A stretch of 64,000 nucleotides of DNA from contig NZ_AP021875.1 in the NCBI RefSeq assembly GCF_009688965.1, forward strand, positions 1,178,001 through 1,242,000, read 5' to 3'. The translations under genes and the position numbers were made by a program. The stretch's first letter is position 1, and the number at the start of each line of letters is the position of its first letter. This stretch comes from Desulfosarcina widdelii (GTDB taxonomy: Bacteria > Desulfobacterota > Desulfobacteria > Desulfobacterales > Desulfosarcinaceae). The notes below the pieces were generated by a model. That model did not search any database. It saw only the letters and a list, made by a program, of their open reading frames with translations, and was not told the DNA's origin. Positions 25,287 to 35,244 of this stretch are shown here, piece after piece.

Positions 25287-27719
25287 TTATCTCGTGTCTT
25301 TGATATGTTGGATACGAGGTTTCTTCCCCGCCTGATATCGTTCCCATATTTTCAAATATGCGCTTTCCAAATGGGTGACGAAACGAGGGGCATCAAATAA
25401 GGGTTTTTCAACAAGATTGATCCGTAATCGATCTTTCAAAATGTTGGATTTTAAAGGATTATTCCCCAATTCGATTGCCTTTTTTTCGTAAACTTCCTGT
25501 GATTCGCACACAAGATCTTCCATCCCAATCGCATCCAAGATGCTTGCAGACATTCTGGAGGCAAAATGTGTCCCTTTCATCGTGACTACCGGGACCTCGG
25601 CCCACAATGCGTCACTTGTTGTCGCTGCTCCATTGACCGATAGTGTATCAAGTGCGAGATCGGCCATTTTCAAACGTTCCAGATGATTCTCTTTGGGCAT
25701 TTTTTCAGCGAAAATGATCCGCGAAGGATCTACATCTCGATTCTCCGCTTCTTTCCTCAAATTTGAAACTACGGTGTCGTTGCTTTTCAGTAGCCACAAG
25801 ACACTTTTTGGAACTGACTTTAAAATGTTCATCCAAAGATCAAATACTTTTGGTTCAATCTTGTAACTGGAACAGAAAGAGCAGTAGACGAACCCATCTT
25901 CCGGGAGGTTGGCATCTTGCCTGTGAAACCGCGTTGTCGACTCGTTGAATAGGCCGCTGTTTACCTGGTATGTATCCGGCATATAAATAAATTTTTCACT
26001 GTAATAATGGGCCTCTTCGGAGGGGGTAACGATTCTGTCAGTGATCAGATAGTCGAAAAAACCGACGCCGGTGGTACCGGCCATTCCCAACCATCGCACC
26101 TGAATCGGAGCAGGACGCAAGGACGCAATCTCGAGGCGATGGTTACGCATGTAACCGACCAAATCGATCAAAATATCTACTTGGTCGTGGTAAATACAAT
26201 TTGCCGCGTCCCAGTGACCCAACAATTTAATGTCTGTAAATTTGTCACAATCACTTTTAATACGTTTTCGATGTTCGCTGGAATCATCTTCGCCATAGGA
26301 ATATACATTGACATTAAATTGTTTCCGATCATGAAGACCGAAAATTTTCCATGTAAGCTGAGCGGTGGGATGGTTTTTGAAATTATTGGACAAATAACCG
26401 ATCGTGAGCTTTTTAGTGCTTTTTTCATATTGTACCTCTCGGGGATTATCTCTTGGTTCCAGATGCGCAGGCACAAGCAGGTCGCTCCACTTTTGAGTCA
26501 CTTTATAATTGATCGACGGATCGCTACACCGTATTAAATTTAGAAAGGGCATCTCTTCAGGACGTTGTCCTTTTTTCAATCTTTTGTAGGTGAACCGGTC
26601 TATTTTTCGGTTAAGGGGTTCTAAGAGATCCCACTGGCAACGCTGGTACATTTCATGGACAAGGTGGCAGCAGGCTTTCTCATTTTCAGGATCAAGGACA
26701 AGTACCTGTTCGAAAAGGTCAACGGCCATGTTCGAATCACCGTTTTCCTGGAAACAAATACTCATATTGATCATGGATTTGACGGAATGCGGATCGACAG
26801 TTAACGCTTTCCGATAACAGGCAATCGCCGATTTGTAGTTGGACCGGTCATAGTAGACATTTCCCAAATTGTGATAGGCTTCTACATCATGGGGCATGAA
26901 TCTGATTGACTTTTCGAAACAGGCAACGGCATCATCGAGCTTTCCCTGAGTGCGTAGTAATGTCCCCAAGTTGTTGTATAGTTTTCCATTGGAAGGCTGA
27001 ATTGCAATGGCTCGATTATAGGTTTCCAAAGCGTCATCATAATTACCCGCTTCGCAAAGGGCATTTCCCAAATTTCCTAAGGTTTCCGCACATTCTCCGG
27101 AAATTTTGATCACGCTTCTGTAAGATCGAATTGCCTGTTCGATTTCTCCAAGTTCCTTCTGCGCGTTTCCCAAATTGTTGAATGCTTCCGGGTAGTCCGG
27201 TTTCAACCGAATTGCCTTCAGGCAGCTTTCCCGCGCCTCGGAAAAATTGCCGATCTCGTTTAAGGCGGCACCTAAATTGTTGCAGGCTTCGGCAAAACTA
27301 GGATTAATCCGAATAGCATTCCGATAATTTCCTATTGCTTCCTCTAAGTTTTTCAAAGCATGATAAACAGTTCCGAGATTATAATACGGATCTGCATAGT
27401 TATGTGAAAGATGAATCGATTTTTCATAGCATTTTATCGACTGACCATATCTTCCCACCTCCTTCAAAACTATTCCTAAGCTATTGTAATAAATCGGATT
27501 TTCTTTTTTTATGGATATCGCTTGAGAAATATAATCAAAGGCTTTTTCCGTCATTCCCATTTGATGGACAACAACACCCATCAGATGCAGCGCATCGGCT
27601 TCCTGAGGTTTCCTTTTTAAAACCATTTTGCAAAGCTTATAGGCAAGTTCGATATTTCCTGATTTATGGGCAACGAAGGCTTTCTCTAAATCTTTTTTGG
27701 TCATTCTTTTAACCATCAT
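25287..27719 (-). CDS. TPR-GT41 (O-GlcNAc transferase/SPINDLY-like) protein 1
   Basis: A protein O-glycosyltransferase architecture: about 11 TPR repeats (roughly residues 5-370) followed by a GT41 catalytic domain (about 410-800). Catalytic-domain landmarks: NNFKNHPTAQLTW with the conserved His, RPAPIQVRWLGMAGTTG, YKIEP with the nucleotide-binding Lys, and GAATTSDALWAEVPVVT. It is the island gene nearest to the flagellin locus and points towards it. The nominal start is ambiguous (ATG 27719, ATG 27704, or a TTG at 27728). Targets are unproven; flagellin is the obvious candidate. Confidence 0.88.
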   Translation of the reverse strand: MMVKRMTKKDLEKAFVAHKSGNIELAYKLCKMVLKRKPQEADALHLMGVVVHQMGMTEKAFDYISQAISIKKENPIYYNSLGIVLKEVGRYGQSIKCYEKSIHLSHNYADPYYNLGTVYHALKNLEEAIGNYRNAIRINPSFAEACNNLGAALNEIGNFSEARESCLKAIRLKPDYPEAFNNLGNAQKELGEIEQAIRSYRSVIKISGECAETLGNLGNALCEAGNYDDALETYNRAIAIQPSNGKLYNNLGTLLRTQGKLDDAVACFEKSIRFMPHDVEAYHNLGNVYYDRSNYKSAIACYRKALTVDPHSVKSMINMSICFQENGDSNMAVDLFEQVLVLDPENEKACCHLVHEMYQRCQWDLLEPLNRKIDRFTYKRLKKGQRPEEMPFLNLIRCSDPSINYKVTQKWSDLLVPAHLEPRDNPREVQYEKSTKKLTIGYLSNNFKNHPTAQLTWKIFGLHDRKQFNVNVYSYGEDDSSEHRKRIKSDCDKFTDIKLLGHWDAANCIYHDQVDILIDLVGYMRNHRLEIASLRPAPIQVRWLGMAGTTGVGFFDYLITDRIVTPSEEAHYYSEKFIYMPDTYQVNSGLFNESTTRFHRQDANLPEDGFVYCSFCSSYKIEPKVFDLWMNILKSVPKSVLWLLKSNDTVVSNLRKEAENRDVDPSRIIFAEKMPKENHLERLKMADLALDTLSVNGAATTSDALWAEVPVVTMKGTHFASRMSASILDAIGMEDLVCESQEVYEKKAIELGNNPLKSNILKDRLRINLVEKPLFDAPRFVTHLESAYLKIWERYQAGKKPRIQHIKDTR

Positions 27720-27835
27720 CAGACCCAATTAAAAATTTTTAGGGATCTTTTTAGAGCTGACAATATTTAAACAGTATCCTGTTATCTATCACCACATGGA
27801 TTTACTGTAACTTGGATATAGGAAGGCTTGCATGA

Positions 27836-29497
27836 TTAACTTGGAGGTATGACTACATATAAATGATAAAAAGGACCCAACCCATTATCAGATAAAGGGC
27901 AGGGCTTATCATGAAGGATTCTAGCGCCTAATTTGTTAAATATTTTGGGGTAATTCCAAAAGTAACTATAATCAGCTTTGGCAAAATTTTTTGCATTTAT
28001 GTTGGCATCGATGAATGGCTCTATTGCGATAAAATAATGTTTTGATATTCGCAAAAGCTCCACTAAAATTTTTTCCATGTCAGGTAAATGATCCAATACT
28101 GAGACTGTAAAAACGGCGTCATACTCTCCATCTTTCATTGATGATAATTTTTCTTCACTACCAATTTTTAATGGCAGATTATATTTTTCTTTCCCTAATC
28201 TTATTGCATCTTTATTAATATCAATTCCAAAAAGATCTATTCCAGGGATATCCCTCCTTAAGCAATTTAAGTTTCTACCAACATTACAACCAAACTCAAA
28301 TATACTTTTGATTTCACTTTTATTGTTCAAATAACTGACCGTCTGAACTATGGTGGAGCTTTGTCTGCCTTCCGTATAATAATGCTCAATGACCTTTCTT
28401 TCACACCAATATTCTTTTGCCTTAATATCCTCTTTTGGTTCATAAATATAATCATTCGATAAAGGTTTTTTAATAATTCTATGGTAAAATTCAACTAATC
28501 GCCCAATTTCGCTTTCATATGTAAATATGCGTTTGGAAAAATCTATCGATTTTTTCATTTGATTAAGTCTTGGTAACTGCTCTATGATATCCGATGGATT
28601 TTTGAAAACCACGCCTACCGGATTGTCTTTAAAATAATCATCATATGTTTTAAGGGCGGAAGCGATTATTGGCAAACCTGCAGCTTGATATTCATAAAGT
28701 TTATTTGCAATTGTAGAATCTAAAAAACGTTTGTTCCCCTTTTTCAGATTAAATGGTATTATACCGAAATCATATTGAGTCATTACCTGAATGATTTCTT
28801 TAGGCGAAACCGGATTGTAATAACTCACATTTTCATATTTCATAAAATATTCAGACAACTGCTTACTAAAAAATGTAGGATAAATATGTATTTGGAGATC
28901 CTTCTCAGCCAAGTAAATAAAAATTTCGGTAAAATCTCTATGGGCAGTTCCACCAACACTTCCCTCGTAGACGATATGGACCTTCCCATCTTTTTCCGAA
29001 AGCTTAGGAAGTAATCTTTTTGGAAGATCGCCTTCAGATGCAAAATTATTGAATACAACCGAAGGGCCTTCTACACCGTATAACCTCTCGGCTTCTTTCA
29101 ACTGGTAGGAAGTGGTATATACTCTTCCAGCGGAACCTCGATTGGCAACACCTTCAAAATAGGATAAATTTGAATTTCCACCTGCTCGCAAAGATATAAG
29201 ATCGTGAGTATCATGGATGACCGGAGCGTCACCTGCGAGGGCCGCAACCGTGAGGATATCAGGCTCGTTATGGCAGTGAATAATGTCATACTCTTTTGAT
29301 ATATCCCATAGATGGCGCATATCTCTAAGATGAATAGACTTATTGTAAACATTGTCGTCAAGCCCCTTGTACATTTGGCTTAACCTAGCTTTTGTATAGG
29401 CCAAAATAACTTTATGGCCTACTGAACGTAAAGCAACAGCCATTTTGTAATTTCTGATACACGGCGCTTCTTGTACAAACAATATTTTCAAAACCAT
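27836..29497 (-). CDS. Fused glycosyltransferase (GT4-like) and SAM methyltransferase
   Basis: The N-terminal part (about 1-345) resembles a GT-B glycosyltransferase: LFVQEAPCIRNYKMAVALRS, DIIHCHNEPD, and a C-terminal sub-domain with NKLYEYQAAGLPIIAS. The C-terminal part (about 355-553) is a class I SAM methyltransferase with motif I FEFGCNVGRN near residue 405, DLFGIDINKDA and a VLDHLPDMEKIL stretch. It would transfer and then methylate a sugar. AGGA lies eight bases before the ATG. The gene is strikingly AT-rich compared with the flagellar genes, suggesting acquisition from outside. Confidence 0.85.
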   Translation of the reverse strand: MVLKILFVQEAPCIRNYKMAVALRSVGHKVILAYTKARLSQMYKGLDDNVYNKSIHLRDMRHLWDISKEYDIIHCHNEPDILTVAALAGDAPVIHDTHDLISLRAGGNSNLSYFEGVANRGSAGRVYTTSYQLKEAERLYGVEGPSVVFNNFASEGDLPKRLLPKLSEKDGKVHIVYEGSVGGTAHRDFTEIFIYLAEKDLQIHIYPTFFSKQLSEYFMKYENVSYYNPVSPKEIIQVMTQYDFGIIPFNLKKGNKRFLDSTIANKLYEYQAAGLPIIASALKTYDDYFKDNPVGVVFKNPSDIIEQLPRLNQMKKSIDFSKRIFTYESEIGRLVEFYHRIIKKPLSNDYIYEPKEDIKAKEYWCERKVIEHYYTEGRQSSTIVQTVSYLNNKSEIKSIFEFGCNVGRNLNCLRRDIPGIDLFGIDINKDAIRLGKEKYNLPLKIGSEEKLSSMKDGEYDAVFTVSVLDHLPDMEKILVELLRISKHYFIAIEPFIDANINAKNFAKADYSYFWNYPKIFNKLGARILHDKPCPLSDNGLGPFYHLYVVIPPS

Positions 29498-29564
29498 TTT
29501 TTGTTTCCTGTTTTCTGAATTGTGTTTTTGAAATATAGAATAATTTTACAATATTTTTATTTAT

Positions 29565-31424
29565 TTAATTCTCTTTGGTTCCCAAAAATGAATGTAAATG
29601 AAATAGGTATTTTTTATAATTACGCCACAATTCTATGGAATCCTTATAGAACGGTCGACGAACTTGTTGCGTGCTTGCGGTCATTACCGGACGGCGAGAA
29701 CGATGAAAGTTCAAACAATCATCACTCCAATCAAGATTACAATATTCGATGATCGCCCTTACATGATAGTCGGGGTCCGAAACCAGTTCTTCGTAGCAAA
29801 TATCATAAATACAATCAGGCGAAACATCATGCCAATGTTTCATCAGGTCTTGATACAACCGGTAATAGAATCCTATTTCTTTTAGACTATGCGAATATTT
29901 ATGCAATTTGGTAAAGTTTGTTTTAAAAATAGAAAAGCAGGTATCCATTGGAGAACGACGGCAATGAATAATTTTGGCTTGTGGAAGAATCAATTTGATC
30001 ATTCCCACGAATAAGAAATTTTGCGGCATCTTATCGGTGATAAAGCGGGCCTTTGGAGCCAATTTACGGATTTCCCGGACATAGGCCAAACCAATTTTTT
30101 TGAAATCTTTAGGTCGAAGCATATGTATATATTCCGGAAACTTTCCCTTTCCATACTCTCTACTTTTGGCTGAAAGGATCGCATCCAAGTGATATAGTTC
30201 ACCTGCTCCGAAGACGTCCGGATGAGATGACAGGATCTGTTCTACAAGGCTCGTACCAGAACGCGGCATTCCTATGATAAAAATGGGTGTCTGGTCGTCG
30301 CAACCGTATCCATTCCTCTCTTTGATCCAGTCTTCACGAAAAACAGTTTTTATCGAGGCGACTTCATTCTTAATGATGGTTTCATCATAATCAAAAGTCT
30401 TTCTTCTCAACCGATTTCCCTCCGCCATCAGCTGGAAAGACCGATCATAATTCTTAAGATCTCCATACGCTTTGGATAGTGCAAAATTCAAATGGATTTT
30501 CTGGGAAACTGAAAGTTTTGGATCTGCAAGCAATGTTTCCATTGCAACAACAAACCGATCCTTTTTCTTGAAATGCCTTAGAGCTACGATATGAGCATAG
30601 GCTTGAACATGATCGGGCTTTACGCCAATTGCATTTTCCCAGCAAGATATGGCCGCTTTATCATCACCCAAAAACATAAATGCATTGCCCATATTGCCAA
30701 TCGCGCGATGGAAGTCAGGCTTGTATTGGATTGCTTTTTGATAAAACTGGACGGCTACTTGAAATTGCCCTTTATCTTTCAGCAGGTTCCCCAAATTGAA
30801 ATAGGCTTCGGGAAAATCTGGCCGATTTTCAATTGCCTTTTTATAATATTGTTTGGCTTCATCCAACTTACCGAGTTTATGGTTAAGAAGACCGGCTTGA
30901 TGCAGTGCTTCAGGAAAGTTAGGGTTGATCGACAACGCCTTGCGGCAAGCCAGCATTGCTTTGTTGCGATCTCCTTTCTTGCGGAAAACAATCGATAAAT
31001 TGTGATGCGTATCCGGCAAATTTGGGTTGATAATAAGCGCTTTCTGAAAAGCTTTTATGGCTTTTTCCAGAGAATCGAGTTTCAGGTACAGGATTCCGAT
31101 GTTGTTGAGGAGAACAGGGTTGTTGCTGTTGAATCGCAGGGCAATTTGCAAGTGATGCAATGCTTCGTCCAATTTTCCCAACGACTCTAGGGAGACACTC
31201 ATGAGATTTCTAATGTCAGAATTTTCGGGTTGCCTTTGTACGCCAAGGGTTAATGCTTTGACGGCCTTTTCATGGTCTTCTTTTTTTTGCAGCGATCTAA
31301 CGTATTCCAGATATGCAGAAAAATCATCCGGTTGCATTTGCATAGCTTGACGATACAATCGTATCGCCCTTTCGATTTTTTTGCGGCCCTCTGGCACGGC
31401 TTCCCTCAACTTATTTCTGATCAT
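29565..31424 (-). CDS. TPR-sulfotransferase fusion
   Basis: Residues 1 to about 300 form seven or eight TPR repeats; the rest is a sulfotransferase (Sulfotransfer family) with the PAPS-binding loop IFIIGMPRSGTSLVEQ at about 381-396, followed by SSHPDVFGAGEL, and the 3'-phosphate-binding HCRRSPMDTCFS. The architecture resembles TPR-sulfotransferases, which would sulfonate a sugar or a tyrosine on a TPR-recruited partner. It begins 13 nt after the adjacent GT41 gene, so it is in one operon with it. Confidence 0.88.
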   Translation of the reverse strand: MIRNKLREAVPEGRKKIERAIRLYRQAMQMQPDDFSAYLEYVRSLQKKEDHEKAVKALTLGVQRQPENSDIRNLMSVSLESLGKLDEALHHLQIALRFNSNNPVLLNNIGILYLKLDSLEKAIKAFQKALIINPNLPDTHHNLSIVFRKKGDRNKAMLACRKALSINPNFPEALHQAGLLNHKLGKLDEAKQYYKKAIENRPDFPEAYFNLGNLLKDKGQFQVAVQFYQKAIQYKPDFHRAIGNMGNAFMFLGDDKAAISCWENAIGVKPDHVQAYAHIVALRHFKKKDRFVVAMETLLADPKLSVSQKIHLNFALSKAYGDLKNYDRSFQLMAEGNRLRRKTFDYDETIIKNEVASIKTVFREDWIKERNGYGCDDQTPIFIIGMPRSGTSLVEQILSSHPDVFGAGELYHLDAILSAKSREYGKGKFPEYIHMLRPKDFKKIGLAYVREIRKLAPKARFITDKMPQNFLFVGMIKLILPQAKIIHCRRSPMDTCFSIFKTNFTKLHKYSHSLKEIGFYYRLYQDLMKHWHDVSPDCIYDICYEELVSDPDYHVRAIIEYCNLDWSDDCLNFHRSRRPVMTASTQQVRRPFYKDSIELWRNYKKYLFHLHSFLGTKEN

Positions 31425-31437
31425 CTTAAAGTAGACA

Positions 31438-34014
31438 TCATTTCAACAATTTTCCGTCATAAGCTGCAGTGACGGCACGCTCGAAGAAAGATTCAAGTTC
31501 TCTGACATCTTCAAGATTCTCAAACAATATACTGGATTTTTGTTTTATTTTTTTTCCAATCTGTTCCCTCCAGGGATGGTCATGGGCCAACCGGTAAGCG
31601 ATCTCAGCATACTCGTCTGCATCCTCGGCGATGCAGTCCGACACACCGATTCGACGATAATATCCATAAGTGAGCCGGCCGGCCATCTGTGAACTCGGCC
31701 AGGTGACGACCGGAACACCAAGTGCAAAACACTCTAAACTTGTGTGACCACCGCTGAAATAGATTGAATCGATAACGGCATCTGGCAATAGGAACAATGA
31801 TACAAACTGCTCGCGCGGCAATCTTGGAAGAAAAAAGATCTTTTGACGTGCATCCGGATCAATCATCTCCAACCTTTTAACAATGAGTTCGTTCCAAGCG
31901 CTATGCTGCCCGTCTAGCAGCAAAAGCATTGCATCCGGGTCCCTTTTGAAAATTTTGCCAATAAAATGATCAAAGTCGGGGTGAAGTTTAAAAAGGCTCT
32001 GCAGGCATGCATATGTGGTCTTGTCGGTAGGCAAACCCAGTTGTTCCGATGTCAGCTTCTTTTTCGGAAGTGTTGGTCGCTGGATAAAATAGCCAAGCGT
32101 ATCAAGCTGGACCAACTTTTCCGAGTAATTTTCTGCAGCGTTCGAAGGTTCGGTAAATTTTGATGAAATGAAATAATCGATAGCCGGGATCCCCATGGTA
32201 ACCCCGAAACCCTTTTTGCATTGTACCGGTGCAAAGCGTGTGAATGCGATAAAGTAAGTGAGCGGATCGAGCCCTATCTCAGGATAGAACACGACATCCA
32301 TTGAATATCTGGCAATAATTTTCCTGGCAGATTGAAAATCATTAGGCAGATGAACCAACTCGTCCGCAGATTTGGCTATTAATCGGGAAAGTGAATCGTC
32401 TTTCCAGTCAAAGGCAAACAGAATCAGTTCAAACTTGTCCTTGGCAAGGTTATTGATGATCCCATGATAGAGATTCCCGATCGTACATGAGTGAAAATAA
32501 CGGGACACCATGCCAATTACAATTTTATCGGTTTTTTGCTTTTTTAATGACGGTGAAGTCCAATTTAAATCCGGACAGACCTTCAGATAAAATGAGGCGA
32601 TTTTCTTTCTGATGTTTTTCTCATTATACCCATGAAGGGCCAGAGAAAAATTGGCTATTCCCACTTGGGAAAAAGGGTCTTGGATGGTATCTTCTCTGTC
32701 AAGCAGTCGATCCAATTCAGTATTGAATCGTCCTCTAATATCATCAATCTCGCTTTTGGATGTATAAATCTGGGGAATAAGCATGCATTTTTTGATTTCA
32801 GTGGCAAAGTCGCGCCGGATCATTAACGATTCCCCAAGGCAGGCGATCGCTTCTTCGTACTGATTGGTATCGTGATAAACCAAGGCCAAGTTATGATAAG
32901 CCGAAATCAAGTCCGGGTTTAAGGTTATCGCGTTTTGAAAATGCCCGATTGCTGCTTTGTAATCTTTCATCATTTTATAAACGACGCCCAACCCGTTGAA
33001 CAGTCGTGCATCGGATGGAGATTCATCGATCAACTGGCGATATTGTTCCATTGCCGCGGTGTATCTTCCATTCTTTCGCAAACAATTGGCAAGATTATAA
33101 CGCGCTTCCCTAAAGCCGGGTTGGGCGGAAGTGGCCTTTCGATACCAGGTTAGCGCTTCTTCCGACTTGCCCTGCACCAAACAAAGGTTTCCCAGATTGT
33201 TCAGGGCCTCCGGAATATCCTTTTTAATAACAAGAGCAGACTCATAGGCACGCCGCGCCGATTCGATCTCTTTATTAACCATATAAATGGTGCCTGTGTT
33301 GACATGTGCCTCGTAAAGCTTGGGATCGATGTCCAGGGCTTTGCGGTAGTGGTTCAATGCCAGGTGATATTTGTCGAGTTTTTGCAAGGCCAGCGCCAGG
33401 TAAAAGTGGTTCCCACTATTTTCCGGTTGTATTCGAACGGTTTTTTCGAATGCTTGGAAAGCCTCTTCAAATTGTGTGTTGTTCAAATGAATATTTCCAA
33501 TTAGAAGGAGTGCCTCAACGCAGTCCGGCTCCAGGAGCAGCGCTTTTTTCAGCATGGCCATCGCTTCCTCGGGCATGCCTTCAGCAGACAGGGAGTGAAA
33601 AAGGCCGATGAAGACGCCTGCGTCCAGCGAACCCAGAACAAGCGTTTTTCGATAGCACGCCGTCGCCTTAAGAAAGTTTTTTTGGCGCCTGAAGGCATCA
33701 CCGAGGCTTTTCAAGTATCCGGCTTGTATGCCATCTGCAGCAATTGCCTTTTGTATCAGCCTAATGGCTTTTTCTGGTTTTCCGTTTTCGATTTCCAGCC
33801 GGGCCAAATGATGCAAGGCCGTAAATTGGTTCGAATCCAGAGCCAAGACTTTCTCATACCATTTCATGGCTTCCATGGGCATCCCCAGCTTTTCCGATGC
33901 AATCGCTTTTTGCATATATGGTCCGATTATAGCTGGGCGGCCCGTTCTTTCATTTGGATTCAGATTTGATTGCAACCATTCTTCTCCCGGCCATGCTAAG
34001 ACGAACGAAAACAT
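31438..34014 (-). CDS. Divergent TPR-GT41 protein 2
   Basis: About 858 residues. Some 12 TPR repeats cover residues 30-430, followed by a GT41-like domain. The C-terminal part has FKLHP where the other two paralogues have YK(I/L)EP, FSGGHTSLECFALGVPVVT in place of the (V/Y)NG-TTSD-LWA pattern, and HSCTIGNLY for the NHP motif, so this is a different GT41 subfamily, nearer to the HMW1C-type variants. Substrate sugar may therefore differ from the other two. Start uncertain: ATG at 34014 or at 33915. Confidence 0.82.
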   Translation of the reverse strand: MFSFVLAWPGEEWLQSNLNPNERTGRPAIIGPYMQKAIASEKLGMPMEAMKWYEKVLALDSNQFTALHHLARLEIENGKPEKAIRLIQKAIAADGIQAGYLKSLGDAFRRQKNFLKATACYRKTLVLGSLDAGVFIGLFHSLSAEGMPEEAMAMLKKALLLEPDCVEALLLIGNIHLNNTQFEEAFQAFEKTVRIQPENSGNHFYLALALQKLDKYHLALNHYRKALDIDPKLYEAHVNTGTIYMVNKEIESARRAYESALVIKKDIPEALNNLGNLCLVQGKSEEALTWYRKATSAQPGFREARYNLANCLRKNGRYTAAMEQYRQLIDESPSDARLFNGLGVVYKMMKDYKAAIGHFQNAITLNPDLISAYHNLALVYHDTNQYEEAIACLGESLMIRRDFATEIKKCMLIPQIYTSKSEIDDIRGRFNTELDRLLDREDTIQDPFSQVGIANFSLALHGYNEKNIRKKIASFYLKVCPDLNWTSPSLKKQKTDKIVIGMVSRYFHSCTIGNLYHGIINNLAKDKFELILFAFDWKDDSLSRLIAKSADELVHLPNDFQSARKIIARYSMDVVFYPEIGLDPLTYFIAFTRFAPVQCKKGFGVTMGIPAIDYFISSKFTEPSNAAENYSEKLVQLDTLGYFIQRPTLPKKKLTSEQLGLPTDKTTYACLQSLFKLHPDFDHFIGKIFKRDPDAMLLLLDGQHSAWNELIVKRLEMIDPDARQKIFFLPRLPREQFVSLFLLPDAVIDSIYFSGGHTSLECFALGVPVVTWPSSQMAGRLTYGYYRRIGVSDCIAEDADEYAEIAYRLAHDHPWREQIGKKIKQKSSILFENLEDVRELESFFERAVTAAYDGKLLK

Positions 34015-34153
34015 GAAGCCCTAAACAAGGGGTTCTCGACACTGTCATGCTAATCTTGACAACATCCTAGCTTCGGTTCCGTCAGTTCTTCCCCTTGACA
34101 CCCCTTTTTAAAAACATTCCCAAAAGATGCTATCCTTCCATATTAACGGCTCT

Positions 34154-35101
34154 TTATTGTTCTGGGCTTTTCGCCAGTTTATCAAGTGCCTCACTGGCTT
34201 CTAGATTCCAAGGTTCCACATCAATTACACGCTCATAAAATGTTTTTGCAGATTCCGTTTTACCCATTGCAGAACAGATTTTACCGGCAACCATCAACAC
34301 ATCGATATCCTCAGGATCGTCGGTGAGTACCGACAAATAGATCTCCAGCGCATTTTCCACTTCGCCGTTTTCGATAAGATAAAAATCGGCCAGATTTTTC
34401 TTGAAATTCGCATTCTCGGGCTGCAATTCCACCGCCTTTTCGTAAAACTGCTTGCACAACTGCTTGTCCCCACGCTGATAATACAACACCCCCAGATCGT
34501 TATACGCTATCGCGAAGTCTGGGTGTTTTTCCACCAATGTTTCAAGACCGGCGAGTGCGGCATCGATCTGCCCGCTGTCAACTAATTCCTGACAGCGCCT
34601 GTAATCGGTCACCGGATCCATATCCCCATCGACATGTTCCCCCTTCTGCTGGATGCGGTCCACGAACTGTTGGGCCTCGTCATTCCAGGGTTCGATATCC
34701 AAAACCCGATTGTAGTGATCCAGGGCATCTTCGAACTTCTCGAGGGAAACGCACAAGTGTCCGGCAATCATCAATGTCTGAATATCGTCGGGCCTTAATG
34801 AGAGAATACTTTCGTACAATTCCAATGCTCGGGCCACATCCTTCTTTTCACTGTATAAAAGATCCGCTAGATTTTTCAGGTATAACGGATTCTCCGGTTC
34901 CAATTGAACGCTTAATTCATAATGTGTCAGCGCCTTGTCCAATTGGCCAGCCGTATAGTATAGGTTTCCAAGATCGAGCTGAGCCGGTGCAAAACCATTG
35001 TATTTGGTCACCAACTGGTCCAGTGCTGCGATCGCCTCGTTGTATTGTTGCTGTCCAATCATCTCTTGAATTTGTTTGTACCTTTCCTCGCAAGTCGGCA
35101 T
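34154..35101 (-). CDS. TPR protein made of two duplicated halves
   Basis: 315 residues consisting only of TPR repeats. Residues 1-155 and 160-310 are tandem copies of one unit, each with four repeats and ending in the marker EPWN-x-EA; the spacer is acidic. No catalytic domain, signal peptide or membrane helix. AAGGTGAAGAA precedes the ATG. It probably serves as a scaffold or adaptor for the neighbouring TPR-linked transferases. Confidence 0.85.
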   Translation of the reverse strand: MPTCEERYKQIQEMIGQQQYNEAIAALDQLVTKYNGFAPAQLDLGNLYYTAGQLDKALTHYELSVQLEPENPLYLKNLADLLYSEKKDVARALELYESILSLRPDDIQTLMIAGHLCVSLEKFEDALDHYNRVLDIEPWNDEAQQFVDRIQQKGEHVDGDMDPVTDYRRCQELVDSGQIDAALAGLETLVEKHPDFAIAYNDLGVLYYQRGDKQLCKQFYEKAVELQPENANFKKNLADFYLIENGEVENALEIYLSVLTDDPEDIDVLMVAGKICSAMGKTESAKTFYERVIDVEPWNLEASEALDKLAKSPEQ

Positions 35102-35244
35102 TTCTTCACCTTTCTTTTTTCGGTCATCAAAACATTTCTACGCCATTCGGCGTTTTGGTTTCTCCGTTGAAATAAGATCGACTATAGATTCCATTCGTTT
35201 GGCGGTCATCTGTTGCCTGATGCTTACACTTTTTAAGGCGTCCT

